Source: Paenibacillus caui (GTDB taxonomy: Bacteria; Bacillota; Bacilli; Paenibacillales; Paenibacillaceae). From it: a DNA stretch of 64,000 nucleotides. The stretch is from NCBI RefSeq assembly GCF_019904135.1, contig NZ_JAIOGQ010000007.1, positions 89,753 through 153,752 on the forward strand, given 5' to 3'. Below the pieces are notes generated by a model. That model made no database searches, was not told where the DNA came from, and was given only the letters and a program-made list of their open reading frames with translations. The position numbers and the translations under genes are program-made. Positions 18,118-27,416 of the stretch are shown piece by piece. Every line of letters starts with the position of its first letter. Within the stretch, counting starts at the first letter, position 1.

Positions 18118-19015
18118 TGGACTCCCCCACCTCTTTAATAAAGATCTGGTTCAGCGTCGGCTCTTTAATCTCAAAGTGCTCAACCTCGCTCTGCTCCATG
18201 GCTGCAGCCAAAATATGCTTGGCATCCGCAACATCGGAGATGCGGATGAGGTAGCCGCGCTCTTTGCGTTCCACGCCGGTAACGCCCGCAATTTCTTCCA
18301 ATCCTGCCACGGGACTGGTTGTGCCAAGAAAGACTTCCTCCCGCGGGTAACGTTTCTTGATTTCGCGAAGATCCCCCTGAATAACCGAATTCGACTTGTG
18401 CAAAATCGTAATATTTCGGCACAGTTCCTCTACATGCTCCATGCGGTGAGTCGAGAACAGAATGCTCGTTCCCTCGTCGCGCAGCTGTTTGACGTTCGCC
18501 TTAAGCAGCTCCACATTGACCGGATCCAGGCCGCTGAAGGCCTCATCCAGAATAAGAATCTTGGGCTTATGGACCACTGCCGCGATAAAGCCCATCTTTT
18601 GCTGATTGCCTTTCGACAGTTCTTCAATCCGCTTGTCATAATACTCAGGCACCTCAAACCGATCGAGCCAAAAACGGAGGCTTTGGTCAGCTTCCCTTGC
18701 GGACATGCCGCGCAGCTGGGCAAGATAAATAATTTGTTCGCTTACCTTCACCTTGGGATACAATCCGCGTTCCTCAGGCAGATAGCCCATTTCATGCCGC
18801 TGATCCGGTCCGTACGGCTTGCCGAAATAGGAAATGTCTCCTCCATCCGGAAAAATAACGCCAAGCACCATCCGCATCGTTGTCGTCTTGCCGGCGCCAT
18901 TCGCCCCCAGGAGGCCGTAAATTTCACCTTCTTCCACCTCCAGCGAAATGCCGTTCACCGCCGTCTTGTCCCCAAACTGTTTCAAGACCCGATTCAAAAT
19001 CAAAGGCTTTGCCAT
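18110..19015 (-). CDS. ABC transporter ATP-binding protein (NatA-like)
   Basis: A complete ABC ATPase with Walker A GANGAGKTT, signature ELSKGNQQKMGF (a non-canonical LSKGN in place of LSGGQ, as in NatA-like proteins), Walker B KILILDEAFSGLD and the switch His in LFSTHRMEHVEEL. The C-terminal about 90 residues form the extra domain of this class. Translation probably starts at ATG 19015, two bases after the stop of the preceding ATPase gene, with GAGGGG in front. The in-frame ATG at 19069 lies inside that gene. It pairs with the permease downstream. Confidence 0.9.
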   Translation of the reverse strand: MAKPLILNRVLKQFGDKTAVNGISLEVEEGEIYGLLGANGAGKTTTMRMVLGVIFPDGGDISYFGKPYGPDQRHEMGYLPEERGLYPKVKVSEQIIYLAQLRGMSAREADQSLRFWLDRFEVPEYYDKRIEELSKGNQQKMGFIAAVVHKPKILILDEAFSGLDPVNVELLKANVKQLRDEGTSILFSTHRMEHVEELCRNITILHKSNSVIQGDLREIKKRYPREEVFLGTTSPVAGLEEIAGVTGVERKERGYLIRISDVADAKHILAAAMEQSEVEHFEIKEPTLNQIFIKEVGESNE

Positions 19016-19017
19016 TA

Positions 19018-19929
19018 CTAAATTCCCCTCTTCCATTTCAATTGTTCGGGCAGATGTCCCTTCATCCATAGGTCCAAAGCCTCTTCCAGCTCAAGGCTTC
19101 GCTTGCGCAGCACTTCGATGCCTTCTCTGGCTGCAATGCTTTCCGTTTCTTCCGGACAGCCTACCATAATTCTCATCATACCCGGGCCGCTTTCACTGCT
19201 CAGCCCCTTCAGTCTGGCCGCCTCCTCTGCGCCCCCGCGAATCCACCATTCCTGAAAGCAGCCAAGGAGCATATCCTTCTCCACCATGCCGTGTACCTGA
19301 CCCTGATAGACGAGCACAATATAATCGGCCAGCCGCTTCACTTCCTCCACAATGTGCGTGGACAGAATAATCGTGATTCCTTCTTCTTCAAGCAGTGTCC
19401 TCAAGCTTTCGATCATTTCCTTCCAGGCGAATGGATCCAGGCCGGAAGAAGGCTCGTCGAGCAGCAGCAGCTTGGGACGGCAGGCGAGCGCCGCCGAAAT
19501 TTCGAACTTGCGCCGCTCCCCTTTGGACATTTTGGCAAGCCTGATCCCCCGCGGAACGCCAAAGCGGTTCAGTAGCTCTTCAAAACGTCCGGCATCCCAG
19601 GCAGGGTACCATTTGGAACGGAATTCCCCCGCCTTCTCCGCGGTTAAATAGTTCTCCTCATAGATCGGAACTTCAGGCACATAAGCGATCTTCCGCTGCA
19701 CTTCCACAGGCAGACCCCGCTCATACTGCTTGCCGAACCATTCCACCTGGCCTTCATCCTGCTGTAACGTCTTCAGCATCAGATGCATCAATGTGCTCTT
19801 CCCTGCACCATTTGGCCCGACAAGGGCAACCACATATCCGGCAGGGATATCAAGGTCAATCGGACCTATCGGTTTACGGCGCCCTTCCTTGGTAACCCCT
19901 CTGAGCTGAACGGCCAACTCGCCAGTCAT
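19018..19929 (-). CDS. ABC transporter ATP-binding protein (YtrB-like)
   Basis: A second ATPase in the operon, 303 aa: Walker A GPNGAGKST, signature MSKGERRKF, Walker B KLLLLDEPSSGLD, switch ILSTHIVEEV. It overlaps the GntR gene by 4 bp (ATGA). With a GntR repressor and a separate permease this resembles the ytr operon of B. subtilis, which responds to cell-wall antibiotics. Its likely partner is the permease at 20421-21146, leaving the NatA/NatB pair as a second transporter in the same transcript. Confidence 0.9.
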   Translation of the reverse strand: MTGELAVQLRGVTKEGRRKPIGPIDLDIPAGYVVALVGPNGAGKSTLMHLMLKTLQQDEGQVEWFGKQYERGLPVEVQRKIAYVPEVPIYEENYLTAEKAGEFRSKWYPAWDAGRFEELLNRFGVPRGIRLAKMSKGERRKFEISAALACRPKLLLLDEPSSGLDPFAWKEMIESLRTLLEEEGITIILSTHIVEEVKRLADYIVLVYQGQVHGMVEKDMLLGCFQEWWIRGGAEEAARLKGLSSESGPGMMRIMVGCPEETESIAAREGIEVLRKRSLELEEALDLWMKGHLPEQLKWKRGI

Positions 19930-20339
19930 TTCTGATCTCCGCCTTTCCCTTTATCCTCGTACTTCCTGCCCAGCACCTGCATGAACAGATCTAGCAGCTC
20001 TTCTTTGCTGTATTGCAAGGAAATCGCGGCGTCAGCAGCCGCTTCCAGCGCCTCCATAACCAAGGTCTGCTTGAATGCCCCGCGCTGCGATTCCTCCACC
20101 TTGGCGACGAACGTTCCCGTTCCCTGCTTCGTCCGAAGCAGGCCTTCATTTTCCAGATCCTGATAGACACGCCGGACCGTTATTGCGCTGCAGTTCAGAC
20201 TTCCGGCAAATTCCCGGATAGACGGCAGAAGGGTGCCTTCCCCGATCTGACCGCTGACGATCATCGACCGAAGCTGTGTTTCGATCTGATGATAAAGCGG
20301 CTCGGCGCTGCTCTCGTTTATCTGTATGGGAATCCACAC
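19926..20339 (-). CDS. GntR-family (YtrA-type) repressor
   Basis: A 137-residue protein with only a GntR winged helix (LYHQIETQLRSMIVSGQIGE, LNCSAITVRRVYQDLENEGL) and a short helical tail, the YtrA subfamily layout. Start GTG 20339 has GAGGTG upstream. Members usually repress their own ABC operon and release DNA when lipid-II-targeting drugs are present. The 26-bp palindrome over the operon promoter at 21251-21276 is the probable binding site. Confidence 0.9.
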   Translation of the reverse strand: MWIPIQINESSAEPLYHQIETQLRSMIVSGQIGEGTLLPSIREFAGSLNCSAITVRRVYQDLENEGLLRTKQGTGTFVAKVEESQRGAFKQTLVMEALEAAADAAISLQYSKEELLDLFMQVLGRKYEDKGKGGDQK

Positions 20340-20420
20340 CCTTTACAACACCTCGATTCATATTCCCGGCACGCTTGCCATTGTTAGCTGCATTTAGCAG
20401 CCGCATCCCTATTATTTACT

Positions 20421-21146
20421 TCAAACCAAATCTCTAACTTCCAGCTTCCGTAAAATAACACGGTAGAACAAAGCCAAGCTTATCGCGCCGAGTACAAGGC
20501 TTCCCCACATGAGCGGGGATAACAATCCAAAGTGGCGGGAAACTTGCAGCGTATAGCCTAGCAGGCTCCCTTTCATCATCATGATGGCAATCGCAGCCAG
20601 GACAGCAATCCCCATATGGGCAAAGCTCATCCACATATAGGTCCGCCCGCTTCGCAAAAATTCAAAATAAATATAAAGACCTGTTGTCACTAATCCGTAC
20701 CCGGTCCAGGTCAATGCAAATGCGGCATAGTCAAATCCATGAATCCTATCGTTCAGGCCGCCTGACAGGAAATAAATCGTGGCATAGTACACCAGACCGT
20801 TAAATATTAAAGCGGCGACAGCCTGCAGGAATCGGGAAAAAACAATGGACTGAAGCGGAATCGGCAAAATCCGGTAATACAGCAGCATCTGCGTATAAGA
20901 ATCATCCTTCAAATAGCGGAAAGAACGCCTCGAGAAGTAAGAGCCCGTAATTGGGGCAAATATAAGAAACATAAAATCAACGGCAGGACTGAGAATGTCG
21001 GCCGCTTCATCCGATCTTGAACCAAAAAGCAATAAGCTGATGCCTCCGGCCGTATAAATCATGAACACAAAATTCCACAGCAGAGTAAATCGTTCGGTGT
21101 CCCATTCCTTTTTCATTAAGATCATGCTGTCTTTCCATGCATTCAT
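20421..21146 (-). CDS. ABC transporter permease, first gene of the operon
   Basis: A 242-residue protein with about six hydrophobic helices (LLWNFVFMIYTAGGISLLLF, AVDFMFLIFAPITGSYF, HMGIAVLAAIAIMMM, LVLGAISLALFYRVIL). There is no soluble domain. Position and size suggest the membrane partner of the YtrB-like ATPase. The frame opens at 21215, but ATG 21146 (MNAWKDSMILMKKEW) has GGAAGGGA upstream and starts where homologues of this type start. An 81-bp gap separates it from the GntR gene. Confidence 0.8.
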   Translation of the reverse strand: MNAWKDSMILMKKEWDTERFTLLWNFVFMIYTAGGISLLLFGSRSDEAADILSPAVDFMFLIFAPITGSYFSRRSFRYLKDDSYTQMLLYYRILPIPLQSIVFSRFLQAVAALIFNGLVYYATIYFLSGGLNDRIHGFDYAAFALTWTGYGLVTTGLYIYFEFLRSGRTYMWMSFAHMGIAVLAAIAIMMMKGSLLGYTLQVSRHFGLLSPLMWGSLVLGAISLALFYRVILRKLEVRDLV

Positions 21147-21250
21147 CGCCAAGATTCCCTTCCTTCCCTTAAGCGGCAATCCATTCTTTTCGTCCTGCCA
21201 GCGAGCTGTTTCCAAACCCGGATTAAGCCGCTTGCTTCACTAACTGTGAT

Positions 21251-21276
21251 TACTGTGTATATCTTTATACACAGTA
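21251..21276. promoter_or_regulatory. GntR operator palindrome
   Basis: Perfect 11-bp arms TACTGTGTATA and TATACACAGTA around TCTT. It overlaps the -10 element of the operon promoter, so binding would block RNA polymerase. It is the clear candidate site for the YtrA-type repressor of this operon. Confidence 0.75.
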
Positions 21277-21301
21277 TATGAGTATTGTTAGTTTTTGTCA
21301 A
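21273..21301 (-). promoter_or_regulatory. Sigma-A promoter of the ABC/GntR operon
   Basis: On the minus strand: -35 TTGACA (21301-21296), 17-bp spacer, -10 TATACT (21278-21273). A consensus -35 with ideal spacing points to a strong promoter that needs repression. Confidence 0.8.
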
Positions 21302-21318
21302 CCTGCAATAATAAAGAA

Positions 21319-21345
21319 CAAAAAAACCCGGCGCTTTGCGCCAGG
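21319..21345 (-). terminator. Terminator of the methionine aminopeptidase gene
   Basis: On the minus strand CCTGGCGC-AAA-GCGCCGGG is followed by TTTTTTTG. One mismatch in the stem. Confidence 0.8.
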
Positions 21346-21407
21346 CTGCATGCCAAGTGTTAATATAAAATATAACAGCGAAGCCGAAGCCAACAGGACC
21401 TGCCGGC

Positions 21408-22160
21408 TTATAACGTCAAAATGGCCGCTCCCTTGTCCATTATGGCTACGGTATGCTCAAACTGCGCACCTGGCGTCCCGTCCGCAGAACGGATCGTCCA
21501 ACCGTCGGACTCCCACAGCACCGCGCCGCTTTCACCAAGCATAAAAACCGGCTCAATGGTAATGACCATCCCTTTTCGCAGCTTAAGTCCCGCACCCGGT
21601 CTTCCGTAATTGGGGACATCGGGAGGTTCATGCATCGTCTGACCGATTCCGTGCCCGACCAGCGGCTTTACAATACCGATCCCCGCTTCCTCCGCCGTTC
21701 GCTGAATGGCATAACCGATATCGCCGATCCGTTTGCCTGGAGCCGCCTCGGCTATGCCGCGCTCCAGCGCCAGTTTTGTGATATCGTATAATCGCTGGAC
21801 TTCGGGCCTCGCCTCGCCAACCAGATAAGTCCAGCCCGAGTCGGCCAGCCAGCCGTCCTTGTCCACGACAATATCAATCGTTGCAATGTCGCCCTTTTGC
21901 AGCGGCCTGTGAGTCGGAAATCCATGGCATACCACATCATTTACCGAAGCGCATATGGCAAAAGGAAATCCCCGGTATCCTTTCTGTGCCGGAACGGCTC
22001 CCCTCTCCTGCAGGAAGCGTTCAACAAAGGCGTTGATCTCCATCGTGGAAATACCGGGGGCAATCAATTGTTCCAAGGCCCTATGACAGTCGGCAAGTAT
22101 TTTCCCCGCTGCCCGTATACGCGCAATCTGCTCCGCATTCTTCAACGTGGCTTTCGGCAT
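21408..22160 (-). CDS. map: Type I methionine aminopeptidase
   Basis: Removes the initiator Met from nascent proteins. The metal ligands of the pita-bread fold are all visible: two Asp in TIDIVVDKDGWLADSGW, His in GHGIGQTMHEPP, Glu in ITIEPVFML and the last Glu in AQFEHTVA. Length from ATG 22160 is 250 aa, normal for type I. AAAAAGGAGG precedes this ATG. The frame stays open to 22208, but the extra residues have no support. It is not next to the ribosomal operon, so it is probably a second, accessory paralogue as in many Bacillales. Confidence 0.93.
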   Translation of the reverse strand: MPKATLKNAEQIARIRAAGKILADCHRALEQLIAPGISTMEINAFVERFLQERGAVPAQKGYRGFPFAICASVNDVVCHGFPTHRPLQKGDIATIDIVVDKDGWLADSGWTYLVGEARPEVQRLYDITKLALERGIAEAAPGKRIGDIGYAIQRTAEEAGIGIVKPLVGHGIGQTMHEPPDVPNYGRPGAGLKLRKGMVITIEPVFMLGESGAVLWESDGWTIRSADGTPGAQFEHTVAIMDKGAAILTL

Positions 22161-22244
22161 GGGGCAAGCCTCCTTTTTAAATTTGTGCGCTCTTTGACCT
22201 GTATTCAATGAGACCTGTAATGATTTAATATATGTTATAAAACA

Positions 22245-22289
22245 AAGAAAAAAACCGTCCTTCGCTGTAAATTGCGAACAGACGGTTTG
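22245..22289 (-). terminator. Terminator of the 62-aa ORF
   Basis: AAACCGTC pairs with GACGGTTT, with an inner stem TTCGC/GCGAA, and is followed by TTTTTTTC on the minus strand. Confidence 0.75.
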
Positions 22290-22337
22290 GCGCTTTCCTA
22301 TTTCGTTTGTGATAGCTGACCGATCATCAGTGAATCA

Positions 22338-22526
22338 TCATGAAACTGAAGAATCCAGCTTGCCCATTTCCCGTTCAACAAGGTGCGTTAGCTCTTCCTC
22401 ATAACCGCCCATAATACGGTATTTGCGAACGTACTCTTTAACAAACTTTTTGGGATCCTTCGGTCTGAAAATTCTTGTCATTTCCCGCAAACTTTCCTTA
22501 ACTTCGTTATGACCTTTCGTTGCCAT
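22338..22526 (-). CDS. Small basic protein, 62 aa, unknown
   Basis: I do not recognise the family. The protein is short, charged and helical (EVKESLREMTRIFRPKDPKK, FVKEYVRKYRIMGGYEEEL) with no membrane segment. It is judged real because GGGAGGGAATC stands before ATG 22526 and a good terminator follows the stop. It is monocistronic. Confidence 0.65.
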   Translation of the reverse strand: MATKGHNEVKESLREMTRIFRPKDPKKFVKEYVRKYRIMGGYEEELTHLVEREMGKLDSSVS

Positions 22527-22559
22527 AATGATTCCCTCCCAGAACGCTTATGGTTAATG

Positions 22560-23101
22560 CTTCCGTTAATGAGAATGCCGAAAAGATCCTACAAATATTC
22601 ATCTAGAAGTGGTTAAGTTTGTTTCGCTGCCCTCCGGCAAGCATCTGACACTATACATACCCGGTGCGAACCGCCATGAATCAATGCTTGGTATCCAAGT
22701 CATCTTCAAGGCGTAATTCCTTAGGTTATCTTGTGTATATACCGGATATGAATGAAGCGGCCTCCTATCTCTCTATATTGTAACATATTCATCGGCATGT
22801 TTCAGCTTTCATTATTTTTGAAGGATTTTATGGAATTGTACCTTACGAATCATGACAGGAACCGGAAGGCAAGCCGGTCGTGCTTCTGATGGGGGGAGCT
22901 TACGGGGGCATGCAGAACGCTTGTTAGGCAGATCGAGCATTTTTTCAAGGCTAGAGGCATCGGCAGCGCCATCCTGAAACGGCAGCCAAATAGGCTGCAG
23001 ACCGGAAATCACGTTCTTAGTTCGGAATGCTTGTCATAAATTATCAAGGAGAGGGGGACTCCCGATTCCCTTCATCTGATGAAATCAAGAAGGTGTTGCG
23101 A
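22560..23101. other. Intergenic stretch with decayed coding traces
   Basis: No intact gene. Short broken traces such as VVLLMGGAYGGMQNAC (22880-22928) and a frame reading ARGIGSAILKRQ (22950-22985) look like debris of an alpha/beta-hydrolase-like and another gene, interrupted by stops. The identities are uncertain. Confidence 0.3.
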
Positions 23102-23440
23102 TTGTCACCGTTCAGATCCTCCACAGGCCTTCCGGAAAATCTGGCTGCCTTTCTCTGCCACCTGTTCCCGTTCGTTGGCGGCATTGTTTTTCTGGTGATT
23201 GAGAAAAGAAGCCGCTTTGTCCTGTTTCATGCGCTGCAATCCGTATTGCTGTTCGGCGGACTGATGGTCAGCCATACGTTGGCGGGCTTCATTCCCTTGA
23301 TCGGGATTGTGCTGTCGATGCTGCTCAGCATTGTTGGAGTACTGCTGTGGATCATTCTTATCGTGTCCTCGCTGCAAAAAAAATGGCTGAAGCTTCCCTG
23401 GATCGGAGACTTTGCCGAAAGCCAGCTGCGAAATTGGTAG
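23102..23440 (+). CDS. DUF4870/Tic20-like small membrane protein
   Basis: A 112-residue protein with three hydrophobic helices. The conserved opening SPFRSSTGLPENLAAFLCHL and the block FLVIEKRSRFVLFHALQS match the DUF4870 (YtrC/Tic20-like) family of unknown function. I choose TTG 23102 because AAGAAGG lies eight bases upstream and homologues begin exactly with M-SPF-SSTGLPENLAA. The longer frame from ATG 23027 has no SD. It is probably monocistronic. Confidence 0.75.
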   Translation: MSPFRSSTGLPENLAAFLCHLFPFVGGIVFLVIEKRSRFVLFHALQSVLLFGGLMVSHTLAGFIPLIGIVLSMLLSIVGVLLWIILIVSSLQKKWLKLPWIGDFAESQLRNW

Positions 23441-23479
23441 GGCTTGCCGAAACCGCGGAAAACTCGGATTGGCCATAAA

Positions 23480-24511
23480 CTATACGCTCTCGCCAGAGAT
23501 CAGCTGGGCTTCTATCCAATGCTTGCACGAAGCCCCTGCTTCAGTCTCGACCTCACTGCGGTCAATCTGCTCCAACAGCACTTCGACCGCCTTCTCTCCC
23601 ATTTCCTTATATGGAACGGCCATTACACTGAGCCGTGGGACGAGCTGACGGCTTACCCGGTATGTATTGTCCGCCGACATGACCCGCACGTCGCGGCCAA
23701 TTTTCAGGTCCAGTTCCGCCGCCGCCCTGTAAATTTCCAGAGCGCCGTCCATCCAGTTGGACAAATACAGCAGCGGACGTCCCGCAGCGATGTCCCGCTT
23801 CAGAATGTCCCTGATTCGCGCCGCATACTGGCTTTCGACCACCTCTACGACGGGTTCTGCGCCTTTACCCGCGCAAAACTCCAGATAAGCCTGAAGCCGG
23901 GCTTTTTCCGCCCAGTTGACCGGGGCCTCGGAGGCGGCAATCCGCAGGTAGCTTGGAATATCGGGCTTGCCCGTGGACAGATATTGCAGCGCCGTCTTTA
24001 CACTGCCGTAATAATCCGCTAGCACCGAGCAGATTTCATCGGATCCGGCATATCCTTCCACGGATACGTACGGAATGCGATGTTGTTCAACTTGATTCGC
24101 CCATGCTTTATCCTCATATCCGGGATGATCCAGACTAATGATGCCGTCGACCCGCCGCTGCAAATAAAGCGCGATGAGCTCTTCCCTTGATTCCCGTCCG
24201 CTTCCTTGCCCGACCAACAGCACATGATAGCCCAGCCGGACGCACGCCTGCTGCAGCCCTTCAAGAAGCTGCAGGAACAGCGCGTTCGATGTATCGCCAA
24301 AAGCGGCCACACAATGGCTTCTGCCCGTCTTCATCGCGCGGGCGCTTGCATCGACGTGATAGTTCAGCTCGCGCATGGCCTTCAGAACGGCTTCCCTCTT
24401 GGCCAGGCTGACGCCGATCCCCTGCGTTCCATTGATCACGGCCGACACAACGCTGCGGGATACGCCCGCACGCCGCGCCACATCCATGCTTGTAATTCGT
24501 TTTCCTGTCAT
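23480..24511 (-). CDS. LacI-family transcriptional regulator
   Basis: A 343-residue protein with the LacI HTH at the N-terminus (ITSMDVARRAGVSRSVVSAV, hinge ADASARAM-like) and a periplasmic-binding-protein sensor domain (GRSHCVAAFGDTSNALFLQL, RRVDGIISLDHPGYEDKAW). It presumably responds to a sugar. No sugar operon adjoins it here, so its targets lie elsewhere or were lost. It starts at ATG 24511 with GAGGTG upstream. Confidence 0.9.
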   Translation of the reverse strand: MTGKRITSMDVARRAGVSRSVVSAVINGTQGIGVSLAKREAVLKAMRELNYHVDASARAMKTGRSHCVAAFGDTSNALFLQLLEGLQQACVRLGYHVLLVGQGSGRESREELIALYLQRRVDGIISLDHPGYEDKAWANQVEQHRIPYVSVEGYAGSDEICSVLADYYGSVKTALQYLSTGKPDIPSYLRIAASEAPVNWAEKARLQAYLEFCAGKGAEPVVEVVESQYAARIRDILKRDIAAGRPLLYLSNWMDGALEIYRAAAELDLKIGRDVRVMSADNTYRVSRQLVPRLSVMAVPYKEMGEKAVEVLLEQIDRSEVETEAGASCKHWIEAQLISGESV

Positions 24512-24667
24512 ATCTACACCTCTGACCTAACAATAGCAGGTCACCGCTCGAATCGCCAGAGCTGCGGCGATTTTTGCCGATAAGCCCCGGCCCCCAATAG
24601 AAGGATTTGCGCTAAGGGAGACCGCGAATGCGATGAAACCGACAACGTAGAACGAAACGGAGAGGAG

Positions 24668-24859
24668 CTACGGAGCGCGGCAAAGCCGCCGGGTCCGAAC
24701 GTAGTCGGCAACGGTCATACCCACTTCCCTGCGGAATATCCGGTGGAAATGAAACATTGAAAATCCGACGTGGGCGGCCACCCGTTCAAGCTCTATCGAC
24801 TCATCCAGATGACGTTCAATGTAATCGATGCTTTGATGTATGAACGTCCTGTAGCTCAT
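24668..24859 (-). pseudogene. AraC-type regulator, N-terminal HTH remnant
   Basis: From ATG 24859 (GGAGGGAAGGGG upstream) the sequence reads MSYRTFIHQSIDYIERHLDE then the first AraC HTH (LERVAAHVGFSMFHFHRIF) and MTVADYVRTRRL. It then stops after four more residues. The second HTH and the expected effector domain are missing, so this is a 3'-truncated gene. Nothing recognisable follows in 24512-24667. Confidence 0.8.
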
Positions 24860-24961
24860 CCCCTTCCCTCCTCGCAGAATTAGCATATCAAACGAATGGG
24901 AGCGATCATTGACTTTTTTTGCGAACTGCAGCTGGCGCATGAGACAATTCAATCGAATACA

Positions 24962-25010
24962 TAAAAAAGATCGCCCTCCACTTGGCCAAGAAGGCAAAGC
25001 AGAGGGCGAT
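24962..25010 (-). terminator. Terminator of xpt-pbuX
   Basis: On the minus strand ATCGCCCTC...GAGGGCGAT forms a long stem followed by CTTTTTTAT, 111 bp after the pbuX stop. Confidence 0.75.
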
Positions 25011-25120
25011 TAACGTTCCCAAGGACCAAGGACGAAGGATGTTCAAAAAGCCCCTCGTCACGCGTCTAGCAAATGATGAAGCAAAGAACTGTTTTACTTA
25101 ACCGATCCGAGCGTTACCGC

Positions 25121-26464
25121 TTAAGCAGCCTGCTCATCTCTTGCCCGATTGACGGCTGCGGCAGGAGCAGCCTTTAAGCCGTTGAACAGCAGGTTTAGCG
25201 CTATGGCTGTGAAGCTTCCCGCCACGATGCCGTTATCGACAAGAATGTTCAGCCAGGACGGCAGTTTATCGAACAAGTTCGGAACTACCGTTACGCCAAG
25301 CCCCATTCCGACAGAGCAGGCAATAATCAGCAGATTTTCATATCGGTTCAGATCGACCTGATCGGCCAGCATGCGAATGCCCGAAGACAGGACAAGCCCG
25401 AACAAGGCGATCATAGCTCCGCCAAGGACGGAAGGCGGAACAATCTGCACCAGCGCGGCGATTTTCGGCACGAAGCCGATGATGACGAGCAGTCCGCCGG
25501 CGACCAGAATAACGTCACGGGTTTTGACCCGGCTCATCTGGACAAGCCCCACATTCTGGGAATACGTCGTGTACGGAAACGAGTTGAAAATACCGCCCAG
25601 CATAATCGCGAGGCCTTCCGCACGGTAGCCGCGGGCAAGGTCTTTGGAATCAATGTCCCGGTTCACGATTTTGCCCAGCGCCAGAAAGACGCCTGTGGAT
25701 TCGGCGACGCTTACCAGGGCTACAAGAATCATAGTCAGAATTGCCGAAGCATGAAACGTCGGTTTGCCGAAATGGAACGGTTCTATCATATGGAACCAGC
25801 CCGCTTTCTGCAGAGGCGTGAAGTCGACCTTGCCGGCAAGAGCGGCTGCCACAGTACCCGCCACCAGTCCGAGCAGAACGGAAATGGCGCGCAGAAAGCC
25901 TTTGTTAAAACGGTTCATGAGAATAATGAACAGCAATACGCCAAACCCCAAACCGAGATTAAGCGGGCTGCCAAATTCGGGATTGCCCGGGCCGCCGCCC
26001 AGATCATTAAGTGCGGTAGGAATGAGCGTAACCCCGATGATCGTAACGACCGATCCCGTTACAATCGGCGGGAAGAAGCGGATCAAGCGGCTGAACAGCC
26101 CGGCGAACAGGAACACAAACAACCCGGAAGCAATGATGGCCCCGTAGATCGCGGATACCCCCATTTTTCCGTCCGTTCCGATCGCAATCATCGGCGCAAT
26201 CGCCTGAAACGCGCAGCCCAGCATAACCGGAAGCCCGATGCCAAAGTAGCGGTTGCCCCAGATTTGCAGCAATGTCGCTACCCCGCAAGCCAAAAGGTCG
26301 ATAGCGATCAGGTAGGTGAGCTGCGCATGATTCATGCCAATAGCCTGTCCAACAATCATGGGCACGACTACCGCGCCCGCATACATGGCAAGTACATGCT
26401 GAATGCCAAGCGAAAACGTTTTGATCGGATTTCTTTTGGTCAACCAATTGTCTTGTTCTTTCAT
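25121..26464 (-). CDS. pbuX: Xanthine permease
   Basis: A nucleobase-cation symporter-2 protein with about 12-14 helices (GIQHVLAMYAGAVVVPMIVG, LAMYAG and the conserved QNVGLVQMSRVKTR motif of NCS2). It takes up xanthine by proton symport. It follows xpt on the same strand as in B. subtilis. Translation may begin at ATG 26464 (MKEQDNWL) with GGGGA upstream; a TTG at 26515 keeps the frame open but is less likely. Co-regulation by the purine riboswitch upstream of xpt is expected. Confidence 0.93.
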   Translation of the reverse strand: MKEQDNWLTKRNPIKTFSLGIQHVLAMYAGAVVVPMIVGQAIGMNHAQLTYLIAIDLLACGVATLLQIWGNRYFGIGLPVMLGCAFQAIAPMIAIGTDGKMGVSAIYGAIIASGLFVFLFAGLFSRLIRFFPPIVTGSVVTIIGVTLIPTALNDLGGGPGNPEFGSPLNLGLGFGVLLFIILMNRFNKGFLRAISVLLGLVAGTVAAALAGKVDFTPLQKAGWFHMIEPFHFGKPTFHASAILTMILVALVSVAESTGVFLALGKIVNRDIDSKDLARGYRAEGLAIMLGGIFNSFPYTTYSQNVGLVQMSRVKTRDVILVAGGLLVIIGFVPKIAALVQIVPPSVLGGAMIALFGLVLSSGIRMLADQVDLNRYENLLIIACSVGMGLGVTVVPNLFDKLPSWLNILVDNGIVAGSFTAIALNLLFNGLKAAPAAAVNRARDEQAA

Positions 26465-26526
26465 GACTTGAAAAATAGTCCCCTTTCCATGTCCTTCTGA
26501 AACTTGCGCGGTCAAGCAAGCAAGCG

Positions 26527-27099
<573 letters not shown>

Positions 27100-27154
27100 T
27101 CATTTCCCCTTTCCATGTTCCGAGTTTCCTTGCCCTCGCATAATGCCGGAAAAA

Positions 27155-27195
27155 GCAAAAAGCCCGTCTCCCGGAAAATCCGGAAGGCAGGCTTA
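27155..27195 (-). terminator. Riboswitch expression-platform terminator
   Basis: On the minus strand AAGCCTG pairs with CGGGCTT, with inner TTCCGGATTTTCCGGGA, and is followed by TTTTGCTTTTT. It lies between the purine aptamer and xpt. Confidence 0.8.
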
Positions 27196-27264
27196 AGGCG
27201 CGAGAGTTATTCCAAAACAGGGCGTGCCCTGCAGGATGCCAGGGCTCCCTGTCAGAACAAGCTT

Positions 27265-27330
27265 TCCCCGTAGTCCAATCATTTCCGGTGATCTGGTAGA
27301 AACATGCAGGCCTATTCCTGCACATATACG
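27265..27330 (-). ncRNA. Purine riboswitch (guanine/xanthine type)
   Basis: Read on the minus strand, the aptamer hallmarks are in order: P1 CTCGT with ACGGG; P2 closing around the GAATAGG-like loop; J2/3 TGTTTCTACC; P3 with the CCGGAAATG loop; J3/1 GGACTAC. The base equivalent to position 74 is C (GACTA), the guanine-class choice (adenine aptamers have U). Ligand binding should favour the terminator at 27155-27195 and shut off xpt-pbuX. Confidence 0.93.
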
Positions 27331-27416
27331 AGCAAGTTATATGTCTAACAGGCAAAGTAATGCAATGCTAGAAGTATAACCAAACCAGGCACGGAAATAA
27401 AGAGAAAATTTTGAGG

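Noticed and set aside
22812..23012. Minus-strand 66-codon ORF
   Set aside because: No SD and no domain. It lies in a stretch with broken coding traces on the other strand.
24512..24667. Possible small RNA between the LacI and AraC remnants
   Set aside because: No promoter, stem-loop or T run that would support a transcript.
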